A stretch of 8,784 nucleotides of DNA from Candidatus Fermentibacterota bacterium (GTDB taxonomy: Bacteria > JAFGKV01). A model generated the notes under the pieces. The model made no database searches. It was not told the DNA's origin and worked only from the letters and a program-made list of their open reading frames with translations. Below are positions 1 through 5,363 of this stretch, one piece after another. How positions within the stretch are numbered: position 1 is the stretch's first letter; each line of letters starts with the position of its first letter. The stretch lies in assembly GCA_016928395.1 (NCBI GenBank), contig JAFGKV010000081.1:1-8784 (forward strand), read 5' to 3'. The position numbers and the translations under genes are program-made.

Positions 1-810
1 GCCTACGTGCCCGGGGCGCACCGCTACTTCACGATCAGAGACCCGAAGGAACGCGAGATCGCCGTGGCGCCGTTTCGGGACCGCGTGGTTCACCACGCCG
101 TGGTGGCGACCATCGAACCGTGGTTCGAGCGGGCCTTCATCAGCGATTCGTACGCATGCCGGAAGGGCAAGGGCGTGCACGCGGCGATACGGCGCGCGCA
201 GGTGTTCCTCCGGCGGCATCGCTGGTATGTGAAGACGGATGTCGAGAAGTACTTCGAGCGTGTCGATCATGAGGCGCTTCTGGGTATCCTGCGGCGGAAG
301 CTCAAGGATCGTCGGATTCTCGGGCTGCTGGAGACCATCATTCGGAACACGCGGGAGCCCGGCCGCGGGCTTCCCATCGGCAACCTGACGAGCCAGTTTC
401 TCGCCAATGTCTACCTTGACCCGCTGGATCACTTCATCAAGGAACGACTTCGGATCCGCGCCTATGTCCGCTACATGGACGACCTCGTCGTCTTCGACGA
501 CGATCCCGCCCGCCTCGAAAGCCTGGTGAGGGAGATCGAGGGGTTTCTCCACGGCGAACTCCGGCTTTCCTTGAAGCCCGGCTCGACATGGCGGAACACG
601 CGCGCACACGGGCTGAGCTTCCTGGGAGTGAGGGTCTTTCCCGGCCTGCTGCGGGTTCGCGGCGAGAACCGGCGGCGGTGTCTTCGCAGGATGCGGAATG
701 TGGTTGGAGCATGGCGAACGGGAGATCTGAGCGAGGAAGCAATGGAGCAGAGCCTCTGCAGCTCGGCGGGTCATCTGCGGTATTTCGATCGGCGGGCTGT
801 GGTGGCATGA
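1..810 (+). CDS. DGR-type reverse transcriptase, 5' end outside window
   Basis: RNA-directed DNA polymerase of a diversity-generating retroelement. It would copy the template-repeat RNA into adenine-mutagenised cDNA that replaces a variable region. The frame is open to the left edge, so about 70-80 N-terminal residues are probably missing. The GTG at 7 is not the true start. Numbering from that GTG, I see FTIRDPKEREI (8-18), APFRDRVVHHAV (21-32), the first catalytic Asp in KTDVEKYF (D78), the motif-4 block GLPIGNLTSQFLANVYL (121-137), the YMDD catalytic box (156-159), LKPGSTW (189-195) and GLSFLGVRVFP (202-212). The IGNLTSQ form of motif 4, rather than QGxxxSP, separates DGR enzymes from group II intron maturases. 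No maturase or HNH domain follows. The C-terminus is short and basic and looks intact. The TR begins about 55 bp downstream, which supports the assignment independently. Confidence 0.93.
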   Translation, partial: AYVPGAHRYFTIRDPKEREIAVAPFRDRVVHHAVVATIEPWFERAFISDSYACRKGKGVHAAIRRAQVFLRRHRWYVKTDVEKYFERVDHEALLGILRRKLKDRRILGLLETIIRNTREPGRGLPIGNLTSQFLANVYLDPLDHFIKERLRIRAYVRYMDDLVVFDDDPARLESLVREIEGFLHGELRLSLKPGSTWRNTRAHGLSFLGVRVFPGLLRVRGENRRRCLRRMRNVVGAWRTGDLSEEAMEQSLCSSAGHLRYFDRRAVVA

Positions 811-850
811 GCGCCGCGTGCGGCCGTTGCGATGAAGTCGTACTGATCGG

Positions 851-868
851 TCCAGGGGCATTCCTGGA
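851..868 (+). other. Small hairpin at the 5' edge of the TR
   Basis: TCCAGG (851-856) and CCTGGA (863-868) form a perfect 6-bp stem with a 6-nt loop, between the reverse transcriptase stop and the TR. It may be part of the folded TR RNA. The stem is short and could occur by chance. Confidence 0.35.
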
Positions 869-996
869 GGGACGGGTCGAACCGGGTGAAACGCGGCGGC
901 AGCTGGAACAACAACGCGCAGAACTGCCGCTCCGCGAACCGCAACAACAACTCGCCCGGCAACAGCAACAACAACATCGGCTTCCGTCTCGTTCGC
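865..996 (+). repeat. DGR template repeat (TR), formylglycine-generating-enzyme/C-type-lectin type
   Basis: This is read as the non-coding template copied by the adjacent reverse transcriptase. In one frame it spells WRDGSNRVKRGGSW, then AAC-rich codons, then IGFRLV, which is the usual C-terminal signature of SUMF1/FGE-type DGR target proteins. Codons 907-975 include 12 AAC codons (907, 910, 913, 922, 937, 943, 946, 949, 961, 967, 970, 973), and only two adenines in that stretch fall outside AAC. Adenine mutagenesis of AAC can give many residues but no stop codon, the known DGR design. The stretch 977-997 has no adenine on this strand and would suit a 3' initiation (IMH*-like) segment. The frame closes upstream with TGA at 844-846 and lacks a start or ribosome binding site, so it is not a gene. 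The ends are approximate because no variable-region copy is present to align. Confidence 0.9.
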
Positions 997-1016
997 GAGC
1001 ACGGGCATCAGCAGAG

Positions 1017-1078
1017 CCGCGGCCTTCACGGAGGCCGCGGGAGTCCGGCGCCCGTTCAGCCTCCGGTACCGGCGCCGG
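1017..1078 (+). other. Two tandem GC-rich hairpins downstream of the TR
   Basis: Hairpin 1 is CCGCGGCCT (1017-1025) paired with AGGCCGCGG (1032-1040), a perfect 9-bp stem with a 6-nt loop. Hairpin 2 is CCGGCGCC (1045-1052) paired with GGCGCCGG (1071-1078), 8 bp, and a further perfect palindrome CCGGTACCGG (1063-1072) overlaps it. They begin about 20 bp after the end of the TR frame. DGR template RNAs are known to need structured flanks, and hairpins also occur next to variable regions, so a role in the DGR RNA is plausible. They could instead act as the transcription end of the RT-TR unit, although there is no T run. Confidence 0.5.
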
Positions 1079-1191
1079 GGTCTCCCGGTCGAACAGGATC
1101 GTCTCCCCTGCTTCGGTAGGCCGCTGGGTCGAAGGCGCGGGGGAGGCGGGGCGTGCCCCCAGGTCGGAGTCGTCGGCGGGGGCCTTCGGCT

Positions 1192-1246
1192 TCCCCCTCT
1201 GCTAAGGGGGACCGAGGGGTCGTTGACCCTGAGCGGAGTCGAGGGG
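1192..1246. repeat. Pair of small palindromic intergenic elements
   Basis: TCCCCCT (1192-1198) pairs with AGGGGGA (1205-1211) around a 6-nt loop. It is followed at 1228-1245 by CCCTGAGCGGAGTCGAGGGG-like sequence, whose ends CCCT and AGGG are inverted. Both resemble short dispersed intergenic repeats I recognise from many bacterial genomes. The copy number in this genome cannot be seen here. Confidence 0.45.
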
Positions 1247-1280
1247 AATTTCGAAAATGGATCCCCGCTGCATTGGGGAA

Positions 1281-1316
1281 AGGGATGTAGGTTGGGCGAG
1301 CGAATGCGTACCCCAG
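1281..1316. repeat. GTAGGTTGGG-type imperfect inverted repeat, copy 1
   Basis: ATGTAGGTTGGG, then CGAGCGAATGCGTA, then CCCC: a head and tail of opposite sense around a GCG-rich centre. A related element occurs at 8591-8625 (GGGATGTAGGTTGG, then GCGTAACCCCC). Both resemble the widespread GTAGGTTGGG...GCGTAACCCAAC intergenic repeat. Confidence 0.5.
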
Positions 1317-1331
1317 CAGGGGGTCTGACTG

Positions 1332-1359
1332 CTGTGAGCTGCGAACTGTGAACTGCGAG
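1332..1359. repeat. Four tandem copies of a 7-bp unit (CTGYGAR)
   Basis: CTGTGAG, CTGCGAA, CTGTGAA, CTGCGAG lie directly end to end. All four fit CTGYGAR and vary only by transitions at positions 4 and 7. The following GCGAGCGAAGCGAGC continues a similar flavour out of register. No coding role is seen. Confidence 0.7.
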
Positions 1360-1400
1360 CGAAGCGAGCCGAAATCCCTGCCGGCCTCCCACATTGGGAT

Positions 1401-1440
1401 GGAAGACTGGAAGGCTGGAATGATGGATGGGTGGGAGACG
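1401..1440. repeat. Degenerate 8-bp tandem repeat, purine-rich
   Basis: Five consecutive octamers begin with GG: GGAAGACT, GGAAGGCT, GGAATGAT, GGATGGGT, GGGAGACG. The period is clear in the first three units and decays after that. Function unknown; it may simply be relic tandem duplication. Confidence 0.45.
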
Positions 1441-1462
1441 AGGGGTTGTGCCTGCGGTGGAT

Positions 1463-1486
1463 TGTAGGAGCGTCGTAAGGCGCGAA
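1463..1486 (+). repeat. REP-like element with GTAG head and GNRA-loop hairpin (single)
   Basis: TGTAGGAGCG leads into the hairpin GCGTC-GTAA-GGCGC (one T-G wobble), then GAA. The 27 bp at 1460-1486 are identical to 8758-8784 at the right edge of the window. A GTAG tetranucleotide 5' of a small palindrome is the mark of REP elements mobilised by REP-associated tyrosine transposases (RAYT). No RAYT gene lies in the window. Confidence 0.75.
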
Positions 1487-1497
1487 GGGGTGGGGCT

Positions 1498-1528
1498 TCT
1501 GGTTCCGATGCTCCGCGTCGGAACCAGA
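1498..1528. repeat. Perfect 11-bp inverted repeat
   Basis: TCTGGTTCCGA (1498-1508) pairs with TCGGAACCAGA (1518-1528) around the loop TGCTCCGCG. It looks like the dispersed GGTTCCGATGCTCCGCG-type intergenic element. It is followed by a shorter hairpin, GGCGC-GGA-GCGCC (1553-1565). Confidence 0.7.
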
Positions 1529-1573
1529 GTGCCCCGCTCTGCGGTGGCGAGGGGCGCGGAGCGCCAGCCGATG

Positions 1574-1598
1574 CGCTCCCACGGGGACCATGGGAGCG
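1574..1598. repeat. Perfect 8-bp inverted repeat
   Basis: CGCTCCCA (1574-1581) pairs with TGGGAGCG (1591-1598) around a 9-nt loop. It resembles the common CGTTCCCACG...CGTGGGAACG intergenic family and sits about 45 bp from the preceding 11-bp palindrome, so the two may form one composite element. Confidence 0.6.
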
Positions 1599-1629
1599 AG
1601 GAACAATGGGGAATGCGGTGCACAGACGC

Positions 1630-1687
1630 TGTAGGAGCGCCGAAAGGCGCGGTGCGCGGTATGCTCGCGGCTTACGCCGCTCCTACA
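1630..1687. repeat. REP-like doublet (inverted pair)
   Basis: The head TGTAGGAGCG (1630-1639) and tail CGCTCCTACA (1678-1687) are exact inverted repeats. Each half carries its own hairpin: GCGCC-GAAA-GGCGC in the head and, read on the - strand, GCGGC-GTAA-GCCGC in the tail. This is the inverted-pair layout of bacterial BIME/REPIN elements. Stem bases differ between halves but pairing is kept. Confidence 0.75.
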
Positions 1688-1812
1688 ATGGGGGAATGCC
1701 CCATGAGGGCTTGTCAGGGGGTGGGGGAGAGGAGAGATTGAGGGGAGCGATCTGACAGAGAAGAATAGCAGATAGCCGAGGGTCGGAGCGGCCAGGACCA
1801 GTGGGAGGCATC

Positions 1813-1953
1813 ATGGGAACAAGAGGGAGGAAGGGATCGAAAGCTAAGGGCGAGGTTCTGGATTATCGGTTTGAGAATGTCACGAGGGTGAACATACCGC
1901 CCGCGGGGTTGGCGGCGAGGGGGACGATCGTCAGAGAGAAGAAGCTAGCCTAG
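1813..1953 (+). pseudogene. mod: N-terminal segment of mod, separated by a frameshift
   Basis: A 46-codon frame from ATG 1813 to TAG 1951-1953, with ribosome binding site GGGAGG at 1803-1808 and a 4-nt gap. The peptide has a basic start (MGTRGRKGSKAKG) then VLDYRFENVTRVNIPPAGLAARG. From memory of the family, a VLxYRxExxxRxNxPPAGL block followed by a YAYDPHLPPVLRFD-like block forms the extreme N-terminus of this Type III-like methyltransferase. The second block (AHNPHLSPTLRFDVTGRADK) is present immediately downstream, but in another frame (1953-2012). The two therefore look like one gene split by a shift at about 1945-1955. Removing one CTAGC unit (5 nt) or adding one base would give a continuous protein of 1084-1086 residues. 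It could be a true mutation, a switchable state or an assembly error. An independent 46-residue protein is less likely. Confidence 0.7.
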
Positions 1954-1955
1954 CC
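1945..1955 (+). repeat. 5-bp tandem duplication at the mod frameshift
   Basis: CTAGC is repeated directly (1945-1949 and 1950-1954), and the period-5 match runs on to 1955. With two units the upstream frame ends at TAG 1951-1953. With one unit it reads AAG CTA GCC CAC AAT straight into the mod frame. The tract is short for a hypermutable repeat, but its position and size fit the split exactly. Confidence 0.6.
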
Positions 1956-2021
1956 CACAATCCGCATCTGTCACCGACGCTGCGGTTTGACGTTACGGGC
2001 AGGGCCGACAAGATTGCCGAG

Positions 2022-5000
2022 TTGGTCGAGGCGGCAGGCGAGCGACGGCTCGAGCCCGACGAGCTGAAGATCCTCCAGGAAGCCCTCCGCAATCACGAGC
2101 CATGGTTGGAATGGTCTGGGAAGCGGGAACAGCAGTGGTGCGTAGCTGATCCGGTTGCGCTTCACATCCACGAGCGCGTTTCAACGCAAGCGATTCTGAG
2201 AGTTGCGAAGCGGGAGGACGTGCAGCGCGACCTGTTCGCCGATCCCGAGATGGAGTATCGCCAGGCGGTTCAGTTCTACAAGTGGCCGATGGACTGGACG
2301 AACCGAATGATCCTGGGCGACTCGCTGGCTGTGATGGCATCCCTCGCCCGGCGCGAGGGACTGGCCGGCAAGGTCCAGATGATCTACATGGACCCGCCCT
2401 ACGGCATCAAGTACGCCAGCAACTTCCAGCCCGAAGTCGGCCGCCGCGACGTGAAGGACAAGGACGAAGACCTCACCCGCGAACCAGAGATGGTCAAGGC
2501 CTACCGCGACACCTGGACGCTTGGCGTCCACTCCTACCTGTCCTACCTCCGGGATCGGCTGTTGCTATGCAAGGAACTCCTGGCGGACACGGGAAGCATC
2601 TTCGTGCAGATCAGCGACGAGAACTTTCATAGAGTGCGGGTTCTCATGGATGAAGTGTTCCGGGCGGAGAACTTCATATCGGTCATTGGCTTTCGGAAGA
2701 CGAGTAATCTGACTGCTGAGTTTCTGCCGACCTCATGCGACTTCCTGTTGTGGTATTCCAGAGACCGAGCCAAGGCTAAGTACCGCCAGCTATTCGTAGA
2801 GAAGAGCTTCTCCAACGTATCGACGGACAGTTATGGCTGTTTCGAGACTTCTGAGGGCTTCTGGCGAAGGCTCTCTGGCCCCGAGAAGGAAGCGCCGAGC
2901 CTCTTGGCTGGGCGGAACCGCCTGTTCGGGTTGGGCGATCTCACATCATCTCACTACTACGCCAGCCCTTCCTTCGAGTACGAAGGCAGGGAGTTCACTC
3001 CGAAGAGTCGCTATTGGTCGACGTCAGCTGGTGGCCTGGCGAGGGTCAGTGGAGCTGGCCGCATTGCCGCAGTGGGGGACACTCTGAGGTACAAGCGCTT
3101 CTTTGATGACTTCCCAGTGATGGTTCTCAATAGCCAATGGGATGACACTGGGACCGGCACTCAGACGGAGGAGCGGGGATACGTAGTCCAGACCGCCACG
3201 AAGGTAGTAGCTCGTTGTCTTCTGATGACCACGGACCCCGGTGATCTCGTCCTCGACCCAACCTGCGGATCGGGCACGACAGCGTACGTTGCGGAGAACT
3301 GGGGGAGGCGGTGGATCACGATTGATTGCAGTAGGGTGGCGTTGGCGATTGCGAGGCAGCGGCTACTGACGGCGAAGTATGACTACTATCAGCTCAGGCC
3401 GACGAGCGCGGAGGACGTGCAGCGGAATCCCGGAGGTCCGTGGCTGAGCGATCCGGAGGGGAAGATCCAGGGGACGTGCACGTTCGACTGCAAGACCGTG
3501 CCGCACGTCACGCTCAAGAGCATCGCCCAGAACCAGGCGCTTGATCCGATCTTCGAGAAGTGGGAGCCGGTGTTGAGCAAGCGTCTGGTGGCATTGAACG
3601 ATGCACTGGCAGAGACGGTCACCGATGAGATACGGCAACGGCTGAAGATGAAGATCATCGAGAAGGAGAAGCGGGAGGGGAAGAAGGCGGTGACGGATGC
3701 GGACCGGAGGAGGTGGGTGCTGCCGGAGGTAGACGCGGCGTCTCGCCGCGTTTTGGGAAGCGGCGGGGACGCCGCTTCTACTGCGATTGAGATAGCGGGT
3801 GAGGCGAGTGGTTGGCGGGAGTGGGAGGTGCCGTTCGACACGGATCCGGATTGGCCAAGGGAGCTGCAGGAGGCGCTGACTGAGTACCGGAAGGCGTGGC
3901 GGGGGAAGATGGACGAGGTCAACGCCTGCATCGCGGCACGGGCCGATCAGGAAGAGTTGGTCGACCAGCCGTCTGTGGACCGGAGCAAGGTGCGCGTCTC
4001 GGGGCCGTTCACGGTCGAAGGTGTGATACCCGAGGAGGAGAGCATCGAGGAGGATCAAAGCCCTCACCCCCACCCTCTCCCAGAAGGAGAGGGGGATGTC
4101 TTTGTCGGTGCGCGCCCTCACCCCGACCCTCTCCCAGAAGGAGAGGGAGTGACACCCATCGGTGGGGCGCCGGAGGAGCTGGAGACGTTCGAGGGCTCGG
4201 AGCTCGATGCGTCAGCAGCCGAGGGCCGCGAAGAATCGCTGAGGTCTGTCCGGACGGATGCGCGGAATGCCGATGCGTACCTTGACCGGATGATTCGGCT
4301 TCTGCGTGAGGACGGGGTGCGGTTCCCGGACAACAAGGTCGTCAAGTTCGGCACGCTGGAAGCGCTGGCCGATGGATCGATCCTGCATGCCGTGGGAACA
4401 TGGGGAGAAGGCGCCGAAGAGCGGCGCGCGGCGGTGATGTTCGGGCCGCAGTACGGCGCGCTGGTGACCACTATGGTCGAGGATGGGATTCGGACTGCCA
4501 GCCGGCGAGGGTACGACGATCTCGTGTTCGCGGCGTTCAGCTTCGACAGTGCGGCGCAGGCAACGATTCAGGATGATCCCGATCCCCGCGTCCGCATCCA
4601 CATGGCCCAGATCAGGCCGGATGTGACGATGGGAGATCTGCTCAAGACGACCGTGTCCAGCCAGATCTTCACCGTGTCCGGCATGCCGCGCACTGAGATC
4701 AAACCCGCGGATGACGGGCAGTTCGTGGTCGAGATGCAAGGCGTAGACATCTACGATCCGGTAACGAACACCGTGCGGTCCACAGGCGCGGAGAAGGTCG
4801 CCGCCTGGTTCCTGGACACCGACTACGATGGCCGCTGCTTCTGCATCACGCAGGCGTTCTTCCCGGACAGGTCCTCATGGGACAAGCTGAGTCGGGCGCT
4901 GAAGGGCACGCTGGACCCCGAGGCGTTCGACAAGCTCTCGGGCACGGTGTCGCTCCCGTTCCCGGCGGGGCAGCACCGACGCGTGGCGGTGAAGGTCATC

Positions 5001-5072
5001 GATCCCCGCGGCAACGAAGTCGTCCGCATCCATCGGCTGGGGGCAATCGACTATCGAGAGGTGGAGTCATGA
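2022..5072 (+). CDS. mod: Type III-like DNA methyltransferase (Mod), N-terminus frameshifted
   Basis: DNA methyltransferase of an R-M pair, expected to make N6-methyladenine with S-adenosylmethionine. From TTG 2022 it has 1016 residues. MILGDSL is at 96-102, the catalytic motif IV DPPYGIKYASNF at 124-135 and the cofactor-binding motif I LDPTCGSGTT at 411-420. The order IV before I is the beta class typical of Type III Mod. The target-recognition part is about 220-395. A long family-specific C-terminal part ends with ALKGTLDPEAFDKLSG and PAGQHRRVAVKVIDPRGNE. TTG 2022 is a weak start without a ribosome binding site. The same frame carries conserved sequence back to about 1953 with no usable start, so the real start is probably ATG 1813 across a frameshift. 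In-frame palindromic repeats encode residues 570-587 and 681-709. The stop overlaps the next gene's ATG. The whole methylase core is intact, but translation may be impaired in this sequence state. Confidence 0.9.
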   Translation: MVEAAGERRLEPDELKILQEALRNHEPWLEWSGKREQQWCVADPVALHIHERVSTQAILRVAKREDVQRDLFADPEMEYRQAVQFYKWPMDWTNRMILGDSLAVMASLARREGLAGKVQMIYMDPPYGIKYASNFQPEVGRRDVKDKDEDLTREPEMVKAYRDTWTLGVHSYLSYLRDRLLLCKELLADTGSIFVQISDENFHRVRVLMDEVFRAENFISVIGFRKTSNLTAEFLPTSCDFLLWYSRDRAKAKYRQLFVEKSFSNVSTDSYGCFETSEGFWRRLSGPEKEAPSLLAGRNRLFGLGDLTSSHYYASPSFEYEGREFTPKSRYWSTSAGGLARVSGAGRIAAVGDTLRYKRFFDDFPVMVLNSQWDDTGTGTQTEERGYVVQTATKVVARCLLMTTDPGDLVLDPTCGSGTTAYVAENWGRRWITIDCSRVALAIARQRLLTAKYDYYQLRPTSAEDVQRNPGGPWLSDPEGKIQGTCTFDCKTVPHVTLKSIAQNQALDPIFEKWEPVLSKRLVALNDALAETVTDEIRQRLKMKIIEKEKREGKKAVTDADRRRWVLPEVDAASRRVLGSGGDAASTAIEIAGEASGWREWEVPFDTDPDWPRELQEALTEYRKAWRGKMDEVNACIAARADQEELVDQPSVDRSKVRVSGPFTVEGVIPEEESIEEDQSPHPHPLPEGEGDVFVGARPHPDPLPEGEGVTPIGGAPEELETFEGSELDASAAEGREESLRSVRTDARNADAYLDRMIRLLREDGVRFPDNKVVKFGTLEALADGSILHAVGTWGEGAEERRAAVMFGPQYGALVTTMVEDGIRTASRRGYDDLVFAAFSFDSAAQATIQDDPDPRVRIHMAQIRPDVTMGDLLKTTVSSQIFTVSGMPRTEIKPADDGQFVVEMQGVDIYDPVTNTVRSTGAEKVAAWFLDTDYDGRCFCITQAFFPDRSSWDKLSRALKGTLDPEAFDKLSGTVSLPFPAGQHRRVAVKVIDPRGNEVVRIHRLGAIDYREVES
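3729..3781. repeat. REP-like doublet inserted in frame in mod
   Basis: GTAGA (3729-3733) and TCTAC (3777-3781) are inverted ends. Inside are two hairpins: CGCGGCG-TCT-CGCCGCG (3734-3750) and AAGCGGCG-GGGA-CGCCGCTT (3758-3777). The layout, a GTAG head plus two palindromes, matches the intergenic doublets in this window, but the stems belong to another family. It encodes VDAASRRVLGSGGDAAST without breaking the frame, in a linker after the methylase core. Confidence 0.7.
4061..4147. repeat. Two copies of a CCCTCACCCC hairpin repeat inside mod
   Basis: Copies at 4061-4093 and 4115-4147 agree at 32 of 33 bases. Each contains the perfect stem CCCTCTCC/GGAGAGGG with a CAGAA loop. The 54-bp spacing is 18 codons, so both are read in the same frame as PHPHPLPEGEG and PHPDPLPEGEG. 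This is the well-known dispersed CCCTCACCCC(N)ACCCTCTCCC intergenic repeat, here within a coding region between the methylase core and the conserved C-terminal domain. Confidence 0.8.
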
Positions 5073-5290
5073 ACGAATACGTGGTTGTCAATCCCGAGGT
5101 GTGCGCAGGCAAGCCCGTGCTCCGGGGCACGCGGATCATGGTCAGGAACATCCTCGGCATGGTCGCGGGCGGCTACACGGTCGACCGCATCCTTGAGGCA
5201 TATCCCGAGCTGACCAAAGCCATGGTCCAGGCTGCCCTCGAGTACGCCGCGACAGTCGTCGACGAGGAGCAGGTTGTCGCCTGTGCCTGA
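5069..5290 (+). CDS. DUF433 family protein (antitoxin-like)
   Basis: A small 73-residue protein. The motif NPEVCAGKPVLRGTRIMV (8-25) followed by GGYTVDRILEAYPELT (34-49) and a helical ALEYAATVV segment is the DUF433 signature. The family is a helix-turn-helix-like fold often placed as antitoxin next to a PIN-like (DUF5615) toxin. The ATG at 5069 overlaps the mod stop as ATGA, so it is probably translationally coupled. A purine-rich GAGAGG at 5056-5061 can serve as ribosome binding site. I see no complete DUF5615 partner; only a 26-codon frame lies before res. Possible roles are regulation of the R-M operon or leftover antitoxin. Family assignment is firm, role is not. Confidence 0.9.
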   Translation: MNEYVVVNPEVCAGKPVLRGTRIMVRNILGMVAGGYTVDRILEAYPELTKAMVQAALEYAATVVDEEQVVACA

Positions 5291-5363
5291 AGGTGGCCTG
5301 CGAATGCTCGCATCAGAACTGCCCGAGATCGGTCATCCTGTGAATCGAGCAGGGGGAGACTAG
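5283..5363 (+). CDS. Possible micro-ORF or toxin remnant between DUF433 gene and res
   Basis: GTG 5283 overlaps the end of the DUF433 gene, and TAG 5361-5363 lies 2 nt before the res ATG. The 26-residue product (VPEGGLRMLASELPEIGHPV...) is too short to classify. Its tight packing, and the position where a DUF5615 toxin gene is often found, suggest either an internally deleted toxin remnant or a coupling leader. The LRMLA...GHPV spacing only faintly recalls the start of DUF5615 proteins. It may be chance. Confidence 0.2.
   Translation: MPEGGLRMLASELPEIGHPVNRAGGD

Larger units (their letters stand above)
1081..1812. other. Intergenic stretch rich in small repeats, no gene seen
   Basis: About 730 bp without a credible coding region. 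Open frames here have no ribosome binding site, no family resemblance and pass through palindromes. The repeats with clear structure are listed separately. A weak promoter candidate for the R-M operon, TTGAGG at 1738-1743 with an AT-rich patch near 1761-1768, is too poor to call. The last 70 bp before 1813 are purine-rich and lead into the ribosome binding site of mod. Confidence 0.6.

Noticed and set aside
1-810. Retron or group II intron reverse transcriptase
   Set aside because: Motif 4 is IGNLTSQ with YMDD. There is no maturase or HNH domain, no intron domain V-like sequence was noticed, and the adjacent AAC-coded template repeat is specific to DGRs.
886-1119. 77-codon frame starting at GTG 886 that contains the NNN-rich peptide
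   Set aside because: This is the TR itself read in the variable-protein frame. The frame continues upstream of the GTG, has no ribosome binding site and runs into hairpins downstream, so it is a template, not a gene.
588-1205. 205-codon + strand frame with glutamine-rich stretch
   Set aside because: It overlaps the reverse transcriptase end and reads the AAC repeats of the TR in another frame as CAA/CAG. It has no start signal and no family resemblance.
1332-1440. CRISPR array
   Set aside because: The units are 7-8 bp and contiguous, with no spacers.
1427-1741. 104-codon + strand frame
   Set aside because: It consists mainly of palindromic repeats (REP single and doublet, 11-bp and 8-bp inverted repeats) and has no ribosome binding site.
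1925-1960. Programmed ribosomal frameshift joining the two mod parts
   Set aside because: The required shift is -1, but the codons GAG AAG AAG CTA GCC give no proper X XXY YYZ slippery heptamer, and I see no strong stimulatory stem just after it. Mutation, repeat switching or error fits better.
3363-4121. 252-codon - strand frame opposite mod
   Set aside because: It is a shadow of the mod coding pattern, rich in Arg, Leu and Pro, with no domain.
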